Source of the DNA: Cytophagales bacterium
Lineage (GTDB): Bacteria; Bacteroidota; Bacteroidia; Cytophagales; Microscillaceae
Reading direction: 5' to 3'
Length of the DNA: 64,000 nucleotides
NCBI GenBank assembly: GCA_004293905.1
Contig: RDZE01000014.1
Location: 1-64,000 of the forward strand
Shown here: in pieces, positions 16,196-24,653 of the stretch
Layout of the letters: every line of letters starts with the position of its first letter
Position numbering within the stretch: position 1 is the stretch's first letter
Notes under the pieces: generated by a model
Databases searched by the model: none
Told to the model about the DNA's origin: nothing
The model's input: the letters and a program-made list of their open reading frames with translations, nothing else
Program-made: the position numbers and the translations under genes

Positions 16196-16867
16196 ATGAG
16201 ATATGTAATAGCTGACATTCATGGCTGTCTAAACACTTTACAATTATTAGTAACTAACCTCAATCTTAACAGTATAGACTCACTTTATTTTTTAGGCGAT
16301 TATATAGACAAAGGCAAAAGTAGCGCAAAAGTTTTAGACTATCTAATAGATTTGAGAACACAACAAAATGTATTCTTTTTGCGAGGCAACCATGAAGCAA
16401 ATATCTTAGAAACTCAGCAAAACTATGAGCCTAAAATGTTCAAGATGTTTGTAGAAAAAATCAATAAAAGTCCTTGTTTGCTGAATAATGAGAGCAGAAT
16501 CATACCCAAATACCAAACATTTATGCAAGACCTACCCTACTTTCTTGAGTTAGAAGATTTTTGGTTAGTTCATGCAGGTTTTAGCCCTAAAGAAAATTTT
16601 TTAGACGAAAAAGATTATATGTTAGAGGGTAGAAATACTCAATACGAAATACAAAAATTCAAAGGAAAACGCATTGTACATGGACATACAGTTACTTACA
16701 AACAAACCATAGAAAGAGCCGTGCAAGAGCAAGCCTCAATCATTCCTTTGGACAATGGTTGCGTATATAACAAATCTCATAAAATCTATGACTATACCCA
16801 AACAGGAAATCTTTGCTGCTTAAACTTAGATACGTTTGAGCTTATATGGCAAAAAAACATAGACTAA
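16196..16867 (+). CDS. Metallophosphoesterase (Ser/Thr phosphatase-like)
   Basis: 223 residues with the calcineurin-like phosphoesterase blocks in order: ADIHG at the N-terminus, LGDYIDKG, LRGNHEA, VHAGFSP and VHGHTVTY, giving a complete two-metal site. Similar to bacterial PrpA/ApaH-like phosphatases of this size. Protein phosphatase or diadenosine tetraphosphatase activity cannot be told apart by sequence alone. Cytoplasmic. It is divergent from the preceding membrane protein gene. Confidence 0.88.
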   Translation: MRYVIADIHGCLNTLQLLVTNLNLNSIDSLYFLGDYIDKGKSSAKVLDYLIDLRTQQNVFFLRGNHEANILETQQNYEPKMFKMFVEKINKSPCLLNNESRIIPKYQTFMQDLPYFLELEDFWLVHAGFSPKENFLDEKDYMLEGRNTQYEIQKFKGKRIVHGHTVTYKQTIERAVQEQASIIPLDNGCVYNKSHKIYDYTQTGNLCCLNLDTFELIWQKNID

Positions 16868-16901
16868 AACCCATAAACATTTACAAAAATAGTTATGGGT
16901 T
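16868..16901. terminator. Hairpin between convergent genes
   Basis: AACCCATAA (16868-16876) pairs perfectly with TTATGGGTT (16893-16901) around a 16-base loop, between the stop of the phosphoesterase (16867) and that of the thioesterase (16921). T-runs are short on both sides, so terminator function is plausible but weak. Confidence 0.4.
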
Positions 16902-16920
16902 CATTGCTTTGCCAATAAAT

Positions 16921-17343
16921 TTATGCTATAGGCAGTATAGCCATCGTCAAGCGGCTAATATTCACCAACTTACCATCTTCGGAAGTGATGCGAATATCCC
17001 AAATATGAGTGGTTTTACCCAAATGCACCAAACTTGCACGCCCATATACATAGCCATTTCTTACACTACGCACATGATTAGCATTGATTTCTAAACCTAC
17101 AGCATAGAATTTAGAACTATCTAAACACAAAAAAGAACCAACACTGCCTAAAGTTTCAGCCAATACAACCGATGCCCCCCCATGCAAAATACCCATTGGC
17201 TGGTGAGTACGTGGCTCCACAGGCATACGACCCACTAAATAATCATCGCCTACTTCTGTTATTTCTATCCCTAAATGTTTGGGTAGCGTCATCGGACCCC
17301 CCTCATTCAACATTTCAAGCGTATATTGTTTTTGTGTAATCAT
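16921..17343 (-). CDS. PaaI-type hotdog thioesterase
   Basis: 140 residues of the hotdog fold. The segment MPVEPRTHQPMGILHGGAS followed by VVLAETLGS carries the HGG motif and the downstream catalytic acidic residue of the PaaI/MenI/YdiI group. Such enzymes hydrolyse aromatic or acyl-CoA thioesters. In Bacteroidota this size often corresponds to 1,4-dihydroxy-2-naphthoyl-CoA hydrolase of menaquinone synthesis, but no men genes are adjacent, so the substrate remains open. Convergent with the phosphoesterase gene. Confidence 0.88.
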   Translation of the reverse strand: MITQKQYTLEMLNEGGPMTLPKHLGIEITEVGDDYLVGRMPVEPRTHQPMGILHGGASVVLAETLGSVGSFLCLDSSKFYAVGLEINANHVRSVRNGYVYGRASLVHLGKTTHIWDIRITSEDGKLVNISRLTMAILPIA

Positions 17344-17450
17344 CGTGATAAAATTAAGAATTTGTTAAGATTTGTGTACTCAAAGAACAAATATCATTAA
17401 AATTATGTTACTTTGCAACTACAATTCATAGCTAACATTGAAAAATAACC

Positions 17451-18089
17451 ATGAAAACTCTTTATATTATCCGACATGGACAAACAACGCACAACCTTGA
17501 AGGAATCGTTCAAGGGAGTGGTATAGATTCTGACCTAAACCATACAGGGCAAATGCAAGCGCAAGCCTTTTATGAAACTTACCAACATATTCCTTTTGAT
17601 AAAATATACACTTCTAACCTAAAAAGGACTCAACAATCTGTAACTCAATTCGTACAGAAAGGCATTCCAACAGAAAGCCATCATGGACTGAATGAGATTA
17701 ATTGGGGACACAAAGAAGGGCGCAAAATAACCCCCGAAGAAGATGTATACTATCGCGAAATGCTTGAAAAATGGCGAAAAGGGCATACTCATATAGCTAT
17801 AGAAGGAGGCGAAAGCCCACAAGACGTAGCCAATAGACAAAAAGAATTCTTAGAAGTGCTCATGCAACGTCCCGAAGAGCAAAATGTGCTGATTGCCATG
17901 CATGGCAGAGCCTTACGCATATTCCTAACACTATTGCTTAATTACGAACTCAAAGAAATGGATTTGTTCGAACATACCAATTTATGTTTATACCAAGTAA
18001 ATTATACAGGTTCTATGTTTGTCATTACCAAACACAATGATACACAACACCTCCAAAAACTAAAAACCCACTCCACCCAAAAAGTCTAA
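17451..18089 (+). CDS. Histidine phosphatase family protein
   Basis: 212 residues of the phosphoglycerate mutase-like superfamily. The catalytic RHG is residues 8-10 (LYIIRHGQTTHN), a second basic set lies in SNLKRTQQS, and the second catalytic histidine is in IAMHGRALR. The family includes cofactor-dependent mutases and broad-range phosphatases; the short length and the GQTTHN context favour a phosphatase. The gene is followed 23 bp later by the oxidoreductase gene on the same strand. Confidence 0.9.
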   Translation: MKTLYIIRHGQTTHNLEGIVQGSGIDSDLNHTGQMQAQAFYETYQHIPFDKIYTSNLKRTQQSVTQFVQKGIPTESHHGLNEINWGHKEGRKITPEEDVYYREMLEKWRKGHTHIAIEGGESPQDVANRQKEFLEVLMQRPEEQNVLIAMHGRALRIFLTLLLNYELKEMDLFEHTNLCLYQVNYTGSMFVITKHNDTQHLQKLKTHSTQKV

Positions 18090-18112
18090 ACTTCTTCCTC
18101 TCTTATAAAATC

Positions 18113-19111
18113 ATGCAAAATCTTCAAATCAAATTAGCAAAACGCCCTATTGGAACGCCCGATCGTAGTAATTGGTCTATAGAAACACACGAAGTGCCCA
18201 CCCTCCAAGAAGGCGAAGTATTGGTAAAAATACAATATATCTCCCTTGACCCTGCCATGCGTGGCTGGATGAACGATGCCAAATCATACATCAGACCTGT
18301 ACAAATAGGCGAAGTAATGCGCGCAGGCACCGCAGGCGAAGTCATAGAATCGAAAAACCCCCAATTCAAAGTCGGTGACAAAGTAACAGGCGCATTAGGC
18401 GTTCAACAATATGCCATAGCACAAGGCAAAGAAATTACCAAAGTAGACACACAATTAGCACCCCTCACTACCTACTTAGCCACCTTGGGCATCACAGGAC
18501 TTACTGCCTATTTCGGACTTTTAGACATCGGCACACCCAAAGCAGGTGAAACCGTGCTCGTTTCAGCCGCCGCAGGCGCAGTAGGCTCTATCGTAGGGCA
18601 AATTGCCAAAATCAAAGGTTGTAGAGTAGTAGGTTTAGCAGGTGGCAGCCAAAAATGCAACTATGTAATAGAAGAATTAGGTTTCGATGCTTGTATTGAT
18701 TATCAAAAAGACAATCTCAAAGAAGAGCTAAAAGCACAATGCCCCGCAGGAATCGATGTATATTTTGACAATGTAGGCGGCGACATCTTAGACCTCGCAC
18801 TTACACGCATCAACAAAAAAGCACGCATCATCATCTGCGGAGCCATCTCACAATACAACAATACAACCCCACCCAAAGCCCCCAATAACTACCTCTCTTT
18901 ACTCGTTAATAGTGCCAAAATGGAAGGATTTGTAGTCTTTGACTATGCCAACCAATACCTACAAGGCATCAAAGAAATGGCTCAATGGCTCAAAGAAGGA
19001 AAACTCAATGACAAAGTACACATCGTAAAAGGAATAGAAACCTTCCCCGAAACCCTTTTAATGCTTTTCAAAGGCGAAAATTTTGGAAAACTTCTCATTG
19101 AAGTAGCATAA
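18113..19111 (+). CDS. NADP-dependent MDR oxidoreductase
   Basis: 332 residues of the zinc-free medium-chain dehydrogenase/reductase family, in the branch of prostaglandin/leukotriene reductases and E. coli CurA. The motif SLDPAMRGWMND near residue 50 is characteristic of this branch, and the Rossmann nucleotide site is VSAAAGAVGSIVGQIAK. It should reduce an alpha,beta-unsaturated carbonyl compound with NADPH in the cytoplasm. It probably shares a transcript with the histidine phosphatase. Confidence 0.92.
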   Translation: MQNLQIKLAKRPIGTPDRSNWSIETHEVPTLQEGEVLVKIQYISLDPAMRGWMNDAKSYIRPVQIGEVMRAGTAGEVIESKNPQFKVGDKVTGALGVQQYAIAQGKEITKVDTQLAPLTTYLATLGITGLTAYFGLLDIGTPKAGETVLVSAAAGAVGSIVGQIAKIKGCRVVGLAGGSQKCNYVIEELGFDACIDYQKDNLKEELKAQCPAGIDVYFDNVGGDILDLALTRINKKARIIICGAISQYNNTTPPKAPNNYLSLLVNSAKMEGFVVFDYANQYLQGIKEMAQWLKEGKLNDKVHIVKGIETFPETLLMLFKGENFGKLLIEVA

Positions 19112-19129
19112 AGTCAAAGGCTTTTTCAG

Positions 19130-19137
19130 TAAATTTG
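19130..19137 (+). promoter_or_regulatory. -7 element before lipoprotein gene
   Basis: TAAATTTG matches TAnnTTTG, 47 bases before the ATG at 19185. A well-spaced -33 element is not seen, so this is only a candidate. Confidence 0.35.
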
Positions 19138-19184
19138 CGCCCACATTACATCTAAAAACTTAAAATTTATCCTCCATACTCATC

Positions 19185-20414
19185 ATGAAAAAGAAATTAT
19201 CCGTAGGAAATTTATTAAGCATCTTATTTTTTACACTCCTCATAAGCTGCCAACAATCTGATAATACAGCAAAAACAGAAACAAATAAAGATACCACACA
19301 AACCAAAAAAGAAGAAGTAAAACCCACCATAGACCTCAAAGCTACCCAACTTGCCTATATATTGGCAGGGGTGGAAATCAAAGACAAAACTGGAGTAGAA
19401 AAACTCTTAGAACGCGAAGACGTAAAACGACACTACGAACAATTCAATAAACAATGGGAAAATCTTGAAAAAGCACGCCTAAGCAAAATGCGTACTTGGA
19501 AAGATACCGAACTAAAAGACCTCAATAAAGAAGGAAACACCCTATTTTACCCCTTCAGCGGACCCGATTTCGTCAATGCCTATGAGTTCTTCCCCGATTG
19601 CGATAACTACGTAATGTTCGGGCTTGAAATTGCAGGCAACCTGCCCGACTTAGAAAACCTACCCAACGGATACTTCGATGGCGTAAGAGCCGCATTAGCT
19701 GAAATATTCCAACGCAACTACTTCATCACCAGCTATATGGGTGGTAGTTTGTACGGAAAAGGCGTACTCCCCGTTATAGAGTTATTTATGGCACGTACAG
19801 GTAATCAAATCATCAAAACGCAACGCGTTTATTTAGACAAAGACGGCAAACCCGTACCTTTTGCCCTCAATGAAAGAGCTTACTTAGATGCAAAAGGAAC
19901 AGTAAAAATTGCCACCGAAAAAGAAAAAATCAATACCGCAGACGAACAAAAAGTAATTTCAGGATTGATGATAGAATTTTTGAATGTGAAAAAAACACGT
20001 ACACAAAAAGTGTATTACTTTGGCACTAACGTAGAAGACCCTGCCATGAAAGATAAACAAAATCTACTGGCTTTTATCAAAAGCTTTCCCAATAAAGTTA
20101 CATTTATCAAATCAGCCTCTTATCTATTGCACGGAGGTAATTTTAGCATCATCCGCGATTTAGTATTAGAAAGCTCAAAAGGTATCTTACAAGACGATAC
20201 AGGCGTAAGATATGATGTATTGCTCAAAGCAGGCTTCGAGGTACAGCTCTATGGTAAATATGCACGACCCATTGCCGATTTTGCCAACTACACCATTCAA
20301 CCTGCCTTAGCCGATGCTTTCATGACACGTAAAGACATCAAACCTCTCAATTTTACTTATGGTTACCATTGGAATACTGAAAATACAAGTGTTTTAGTAT
20401 GTAGAAAAAAATAA
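19185..20414 (+). CDS. Hypothetical lipoprotein
   Basis: 409 residues with a lipoprotein signal peptide (lipobox LLISC, cysteine 22) followed by a charged, threonine-rich linker (about residues 23-48). The mature domain contains FYPFSGPDFVNAYEFFPD and a GGSLYGKGVLPV stretch and has no transmembrane segment. I do not know a characterised function. The final 51 bp of this gene and its terminator are duplicated at 21246-21361 downstream of the first barrel gene. Confidence 0.75.
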   Translation: MKKKLSVGNLLSILFFTLLISCQQSDNTAKTETNKDTTQTKKEEVKPTIDLKATQLAYILAGVEIKDKTGVEKLLEREDVKRHYEQFNKQWENLEKARLSKMRTWKDTELKDLNKEGNTLFYPFSGPDFVNAYEFFPDCDNYVMFGLEIAGNLPDLENLPNGYFDGVRAALAEIFQRNYFITSYMGGSLYGKGVLPVIELFMARTGNQIIKTQRVYLDKDGKPVPFALNERAYLDAKGTVKIATEKEKINTADEQKVISGLMIEFLNVKKTRTQKVYYFGTNVEDPAMKDKQNLLAFIKSFPNKVTFIKSASYLLHGGNFSIIRDLVLESSKGILQDDTGVRYDVLLKAGFEVQLYGKYARPIADFANYTIQPALADAFMTRKDIKPLNFTYGYHWNTENTSVLVCRKK

Positions 20415-20478
20415 GATTAACAAAAAATAAAATTAAATCATTGAACATTATATCAATGATTTTTTTTTGCTAAAATAA
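20364..20478 (+). repeat. 115-bp duplication, copy A (gene 3' end plus terminator)
   Basis: Contains the last 51 bp of the lipoprotein gene and the following terminator. It matches 21246-21361 with two substitutions and one T-run length change. Outside these limits similarity drops sharply. Confidence 0.9.
20437..20468 (+). terminator. Intrinsic terminator after lipoprotein gene
   Basis: ATCATTGA (20437-20444) pairs with TCAATGAT (20453-20460) around an 8-base loop, followed by a T-run to 20468. Confidence 0.85.
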
Positions 20479-20539
20479 TAAATTTAGCCGCCACATACTT
20501 TGTAGAAAATATTCTAAACATTACTTTATCTATAAATAC

Positions 20540-21142
20540 ATGAAAAAACACATTACAAAAATCATCTTAACAACAATTATCTGTATAGGTGCCTTCAATG
20601 CTCAAGCACAAGATGTACGTCCCTTTCGAATAGGACTAAAAGTGGGACTTCCTATTTACATAGGAGGAACTATCGAGTATGTGTTACCTTCTGAAAAAAA
20701 CCGAGTAGGTATTGTTGCTGACTTTTCTAGTTTACTCATAGATGGAGGAACTAGAAACTACAATTATACTTATTGGAGTTTAGGAACTAATATCTATCTT
20801 AACAAAGAAAGTATAGCACGCGGTCCTTATCTTGGTGTTAGTTATGCTAACCTTCACTTTATGGTTAACTACGTTGGAATAACAAGCGGAACAAATATAA
20901 ATGGCACAGGAGCAGTCAAAGTAAACGTACCACAAGTACAATTACGTTTCGGCATAAAAACAGGGAAAGGTGCGTTCTTCTTACAACCCGAAATTGGATA
21001 TGGAATTTCTAGCTTTCCTTCAAATAATACTCTCAATGTAACCTATCCAAATGGACAAACTCTCAACGTCATACAACCTTTTGATGTGCCACGTAACGCT
21101 TTTACACTTATTATGAACGTTACTTTAGGCGTTATCTTCTAA
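20540..21142 (+). CDS. Outer-membrane beta-barrel protein (paralogue 1)
   Basis: 200 residues with a Sec signal peptide that ends in FNAQAQ, then a chain of amphipathic strands (FRIGLKVGLPIYIGGTIEYV; YNYTYWSLGTNIYL; VQLRFGIKTGKGAFFLQPEIGYG) and a hydrophobic last strand ending in F, the mark of outer-membrane barrels. It is roughly two thirds identical to the product of the gene at 21421. It is probably a small structural or lipid-facing outer-membrane protein; no function is known. Confidence 0.82.
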   Translation: MKKHITKIILTTIICIGAFNAQAQDVRPFRIGLKVGLPIYIGGTIEYVLPSEKNRVGIVADFSSLLIDGGTRNYNYTYWSLGTNIYLNKESIARGPYLGVSYANLHFMVNYVGITSGTNINGTGAVKVNVPQVQLRFGIKTGKGAFFLQPEIGYGISSFPSNNTLNVTYPNGQTLNVIQPFDVPRNAFTLIMNVTLGVIF

Positions 21143-21167
21143 TATTTTTATTCACTAATATCCTCTT

Positions 21168-21209
21168 AAGAGGAGTAAAGTCATTAAAGCACTGAACTCC
21201 TCTTTTTTA
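21168..21209 (+). terminator. Intrinsic terminator after barrel gene 1
   Basis: AAGAGGAGT (21168-21176) pairs with ACTCCTCTT (21196-21204) and is followed by T residues. The 5' arm also belongs to a 14-base perfect palindrome (21161-21174), so two mutually exclusive hairpins can form. Confidence 0.75.
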
Positions 21210-21245
21210 TCGAAGAATAATACTTATGTTACTCCTCAAAATTAG

Positions 21246-21361
21246 TACCATTGGAATACTGAAAATACAAGTGTTTTAGTATGTAGAAAAAAATAAGATT
21301 AACAAAAAATAAAAAAAAATCATTGAACATTATATCAATGATTTTTTTTTTGCTAAAATAA
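21246..21361 (+). repeat. 115-bp duplication, copy B (non-coding)
   Basis: A nearly exact copy of 20364-20478, including 51 bp that are coding in copy A but here have no reading frame of their own. It lies between the two barrel genes. Confidence 0.9.
21319..21351 (+). terminator. Duplicated terminator hairpin
   Basis: The same ATCATTGA/TCAATGAT stem as at 20437, with a ten-base T-run. It comes with copy B of the duplication and would be a second terminator between the barrel genes. Confidence 0.75.
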
Positions 21362-21420
21362 CAACTTGATTGCTGTATGTTTCGTACAAATCTAAAATCA
21401 ATTTAATTTAACAAAATAAT

Positions 21421-22029
21421 ATGAGAAAAAACATCACAAAATTAATTTTAACAGCAAGCATCTGTTTTCTCTATGCTTTCAGTACAAATGCACAAGATGA
21501 TGTACGCCCCTTCCGCATAGGGCTAAAAATAGGAACTCCTATTTTAGTAGGAGGTACTATAGAATATGTCCTACCCATAGCAAACAACAAAATAGGTATC
21601 ACAGCAGACCTTTCGAGTTTTACGGTAGAAGGTGGCGGCACACGCTTCAACTATACTTATTGGAGTTTAGGAGGCAATTTTTACCTCAATAAAAGAAACA
21701 TAGGACGTGGCCCTTATTTGGGTGTTAGTTATGCCAACTTAGGCTTCAAAGGCAGTTATAGTGGGTTAGTAAGTGGCACTAATATCAATGGTTCAGGAGA
21801 AGGTAAGGTAAATGTATCACAAGTGCAATTCCGATTGGGTGCAAAAACAGGCAAAGGTGCATTCTTCTTCCAACCCGAAATAGGTTATGGGCTTGCGAGT
21901 TTCCCCTCATCTGTTACTTTCAATGCTACTTATTCTAACGGACAGATCCTCAGCACTACAGAACCTTTTGATGTGCCAAGCGGTACTTTCTCATTCATTG
22001 CAAGTATCACCTTAGGATTTACATTCTAA
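21421..22029 (+). CDS. Outer-membrane beta-barrel protein (paralogue 2)
   Basis: 202 residues. Signal peptide ending in STNAQ, then the same strand pattern as paralogue 1 (FRIGLKIGTPILVGGTIEYV; FNYTYWSLGGNFYLNK; RGPYLGVSYANL; KTGKGAFFFQPEIGYG). The most conserved blocks are the early strands and the RGPYLGVSYANL segment, while loops differ. This is a tandem duplicate of the preceding barrel, diverged much more than the intergenic repeat that separates them. Confidence 0.82.
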   Translation: MRKNITKLILTASICFLYAFSTNAQDDVRPFRIGLKIGTPILVGGTIEYVLPIANNKIGITADLSSFTVEGGGTRFNYTYWSLGGNFYLNKRNIGRGPYLGVSYANLGFKGSYSGLVSGTNINGSGEGKVNVSQVQFRLGAKTGKGAFFFQPEIGYGLASFPSSVTFNATYSNGQILSTTEPFDVPSGTFSFIASITLGFTF

Positions 22030-22057
22030 TATTTTACTTCATCATAATACTATTCAA

Positions 22058-22088
22058 GGGGAGTAAGGTCAATTACTCCTCTTTTTTT
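22058..22088 (+). terminator. Intrinsic terminator after barrel gene 2
   Basis: GGGGAGTAA (22058-22066) pairs with TTACTCCTC (22073-22081; one G-T pair) around a 6-base loop, followed by seven T residues. Confidence 0.85.
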
Positions 22089-22107
22089 ACCCTAAAAACC
22101 AAACCCA

Positions 22108-22977
22108 ATGATATTATATTGCGCCAATGGAGGCGGTTTAGGGCATCTGACAAGGGCAGTAGCCGTACTGCAAAGCCTAAAAATAAGCCCAAACAACGCA
22201 TTTCTACTCACCGCATCACCCCACCAAAACTATTTTCAACAATACTACCCCACCTTATCAATCCCAACCCAATTAGACAAAAACCTCCCTTTATACCAAC
22301 AATGGCTCAATGATATTATCACGAAATACACTATAAAAACCCTTCTTTTAGATGTATTCCCCACAGGTATTTTAGGAGAATGGTCTGCCGAAAAATACCC
22401 CTCATCACTCCAATATGAGCTCATTACTCGTTTGCTTAATTGGCAACGATATAAAAAAGATTTACCCATTAACACTAAATCACCCATCTATCAAAATACC
22501 TACCTCACCGAACCACTCTCCAATGATTATATGAGTTATCTTGGCAAACAATCACAAAATATACGCTTGCTTACACTTCAATACCCACAAGAAAACATTG
22601 CAGAAAATCAATCAATCCAAGAAATACTCAATACACCTTCTTACGGACTCATCATACACAGCGAGCCTATCACCGAAGTATACTTATTGTGCCAAAAAGC
22701 ACTCACGCTCAAACCACAGCCTAAAGTATGGTATGTTTGCACACAAACCCACTTTCCAAACCACCACCCATTCATCAAAACCGATATAAACCCTTATCAA
22801 ATCACACATTTATTTGAAAAAGCAATGCACATCGTCAGCGCATGCGGCTTCAATATAATGCAACAAACACTAAAATACCGAAATAAGCACCATTACTACC
22901 CCATGCAACGCCGCTACGACCTACAAACCGAACGCGCAAAACAATTTCAAAACCTCGAACATTTTGATAGAATATAA
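22108..22977 (+). CDS. MurG-like GT-B glycosyltransferase family protein
   Basis: 289 residues. The N-terminus MILYCANGGGLGHLTRA is the glycine-rich loop of GT-B (family 28-like) enzymes, where GHLTRA contacts the lipid or acceptor. The C-terminal part HIVSACGFNIMQQTLKY followed by PMQRRYDLQTERAKQ resembles the donor-binding loop and the QxxNA-like region of such enzymes. It is shorter than MurG (about 350-370 residues), and the middle is poorly conserved, so a real transferase activity is likely but not proven. Donor and acceptor are unknown. Codon use is rich in A and C at third positions, like its neighbours. Confidence 0.7.
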   Translation: MILYCANGGGLGHLTRAVAVLQSLKISPNNAFLLTASPHQNYFQQYYPTLSIPTQLDKNLPLYQQWLNDIITKYTIKTLLLDVFPTGILGEWSAEKYPSSLQYELITRLLNWQRYKKDLPINTKSPIYQNTYLTEPLSNDYMSYLGKQSQNIRLLTLQYPQENIAENQSIQEILNTPSYGLIIHSEPITEVYLLCQKALTLKPQPKVWYVCTQTHFPNHHPFIKTDINPYQITHLFEKAMHIVSACGFNIMQQTLKYRNKHHYYPMQRRYDLQTERAKQFQNLEHFDRI

Positions 22978-22996
22978 AAATAATGAAAAAAAATAG

Positions 22997-23004
22997 TAAA
23001 TTTG
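22997..23004 (+). promoter_or_regulatory. -7 element before the DUF6913-dapA pair
   Basis: TAAATTTG matches TAnnTTTG, 32 bases before the ATG at 23037. No -33 element at the expected distance. Confidence 0.35.
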
Positions 23005-23036
23005 CAAAATTTTAGTTATCAATCCTTTACTCATCT

Positions 23037-23573
23037 ATGAGCTTCATCAGCAACTATATTTTTGATTATAAGAATAAAAAAGCCTCAAAAAAGCCTCAAA
23101 AAAGGCATACAACCACTTACCAAGAAGCCAAAAATATAGGAATACTATTCTATATACCCGAAAATGACGAAACCCAAGCCCAAACACTCAATAATTGGGT
23201 TGCATACCTTAGAGAACAAGGAAAAGTAGTAAAAACACTTACTTTCTTAGACATCAACACCCAAACCAACCCCTATAACTTCCAATTTGACTACTTTACC
23301 AAAAAAGACATCTCTGTATTAGGCAACATCAACTCTGAAAAAGTAGAAACTTTCATAGAGCAAAATTTCGACTACCTATTCTGTATATTTTTAGAGTGCC
23401 TACCCCCTTTCGAAAATATACTCCTACGCAGCCAAGCCAAATGCCGAGTAGGGAAGCACATCGAAACCAAAGAAGACTGCTTAGAGTTCATGATTCAACT
23501 TCCAACAGAACAAAACAATATAAAATACCTCATTGAGAGCATTGACATTTACATGGAAAAAATAAAAAATTAA
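23037..23573 (+). CDS. DUF6913 family protein
   Basis: 178 residues, with a basic N-terminus (many K within residues 10-30), then an alpha/beta core with NIGILFYIPENDE and FDYLFCIFLECLPPFENILL. In Bacteroidota this kind of protein sits directly upstream of dapA, as here (23 bp gap), which is the basis for the family name. No biochemical function is known to me. It has no signal peptide, so it is probably cytoplasmic. Confidence 0.65.
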   Translation: MSFISNYIFDYKNKKASKKPQKRHTTTYQEAKNIGILFYIPENDETQAQTLNNWVAYLREQGKVVKTLTFLDINTQTNPYNFQFDYFTKKDISVLGNINSEKVETFIEQNFDYLFCIFLECLPPFENILLRSQAKCRVGKHIETKEDCLEFMIQLPTEQNNIKYLIESIDIYMEKIKN

Positions 23574-23596
23574 CCTCATAGCACCCTATCCATCTT

Positions 23597-24493
23597 ATGA
23601 CTAAAAAAGCATACCCTCAACTCAAAGGCACAGGCGTAGCCTTAGTAACTCCCTTCAAAGAAGATAAATCAATAGACTATACAGCCCTTGAAAAATTACT
23701 CATTCACACCGCAGAAGGTGGCGTCAATTATTGGGTAGTAATGGGCACCACAGGCGAGAGTGTAACCCTCAATAAAGACGAAAAAAAAGAAATTCTTGCC
23801 TTTGTCAAAAAAAACAATCCCCATAAAATACCCATCGTTTACGGCATTGGTGGCAACAACACCCAAGAACTCCTACATACCCTACAAGATACCGACCTTG
23901 AAGGTGTAGAAGCCATCTTATCAGTAAGCCCCTACTACAACAAACCCTCCCAAGAAGGCATATACCAACACTATATTACCTTAGCCGAAGCCTCCCCTAA
24001 ACCCTTACTACTCTACAACGTTCCCGGCAGAACAGCCTCCAACATCAGTGCTCAAACTACCCTAAAGTTAGCACAACACCCCAACATCATAGGCACTAAG
24101 GAAGCCTCAGGAAATATCGAGCAATGTCTATACATAGCCAAAAATCGCCCTGAAAACTTCTTACTCATCTCTGGAGACGACCTACTCACAGCAACCCTCA
24201 TGGCAATGGGAGGCGAAGGAGTTGTTTCGGTATTAGCCAATGCAATCCCCCAAATATTTGCACAAACAATTGAACTCGCCACACAACAAAAATTCATACA
24301 AGCAAATAACACCATTGCACAGATACTTTCCATCAACCCACTTATGTACGAAGAAAGTAACCCAACAGGCGTAAAACAAGCCCTTGAAATACTTAACATC
24401 ACCTCCGCAGAAGTAAGGCTGCCACTCATCAAAGCATCTGCAACCCTCAAAGAAAAAATACAACAAAGCCTCCAAGAGATACTCAAAATGTAA
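23597..24493 (+). CDS. dapA: 4-hydroxy-tetrahydrodipicolinate synthase
   Basis: Condenses pyruvate with aspartate semialdehyde, the first committed step of lysine and diaminopimelate synthesis. 298 residues, the usual length. The Schiff-base lysine is K168 in GTKEASG, the proton-relay tyrosine is Y140 in LYNVPGR, and the substrate loop is GTTGESVTL. Cytoplasmic homotetramer in known members. Probably in one operon with the preceding DUF6913 gene. Confidence 0.96.
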   Translation: MTKKAYPQLKGTGVALVTPFKEDKSIDYTALEKLLIHTAEGGVNYWVVMGTTGESVTLNKDEKKEILAFVKKNNPHKIPIVYGIGGNNTQELLHTLQDTDLEGVEAILSVSPYYNKPSQEGIYQHYITLAEASPKPLLLYNVPGRTASNISAQTTLKLAQHPNIIGTKEASGNIEQCLYIAKNRPENFLLISGDDLLTATLMAMGGEGVVSVLANAIPQIFAQTIELATQQKFIQANNTIAQILSINPLMYEESNPTGVKQALEILNITSAEVRLPLIKASATLKEKIQQSLQEILKM

Positions 24494-24533
24494 TTTTTTT
24501 TGTATTTTGACGAAAATATTAATAATAAAAAGT

Positions 24534-24541
24534 TATATTTG
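24534..24541 (+). promoter_or_regulatory. -7 element before siaB-like gene
   Basis: TATATTTG matches TAnnTTTG, 112 bases upstream of the ATG at 24654. TTTG at 24506-24509 is 24 bases away, a little too far to be a confident -33 partner. Confidence 0.4.
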
Positions 24542-24653
24542 TATTTTTAAAAGCAAAAAACACTAAAAATCAGCACGAAAATTGTACTTTTCATCTAAAC
24601 GATAGATACCCTTTTTTAAAAGTTATTACTAATTGCAGAAAATCTGAAAAAAT

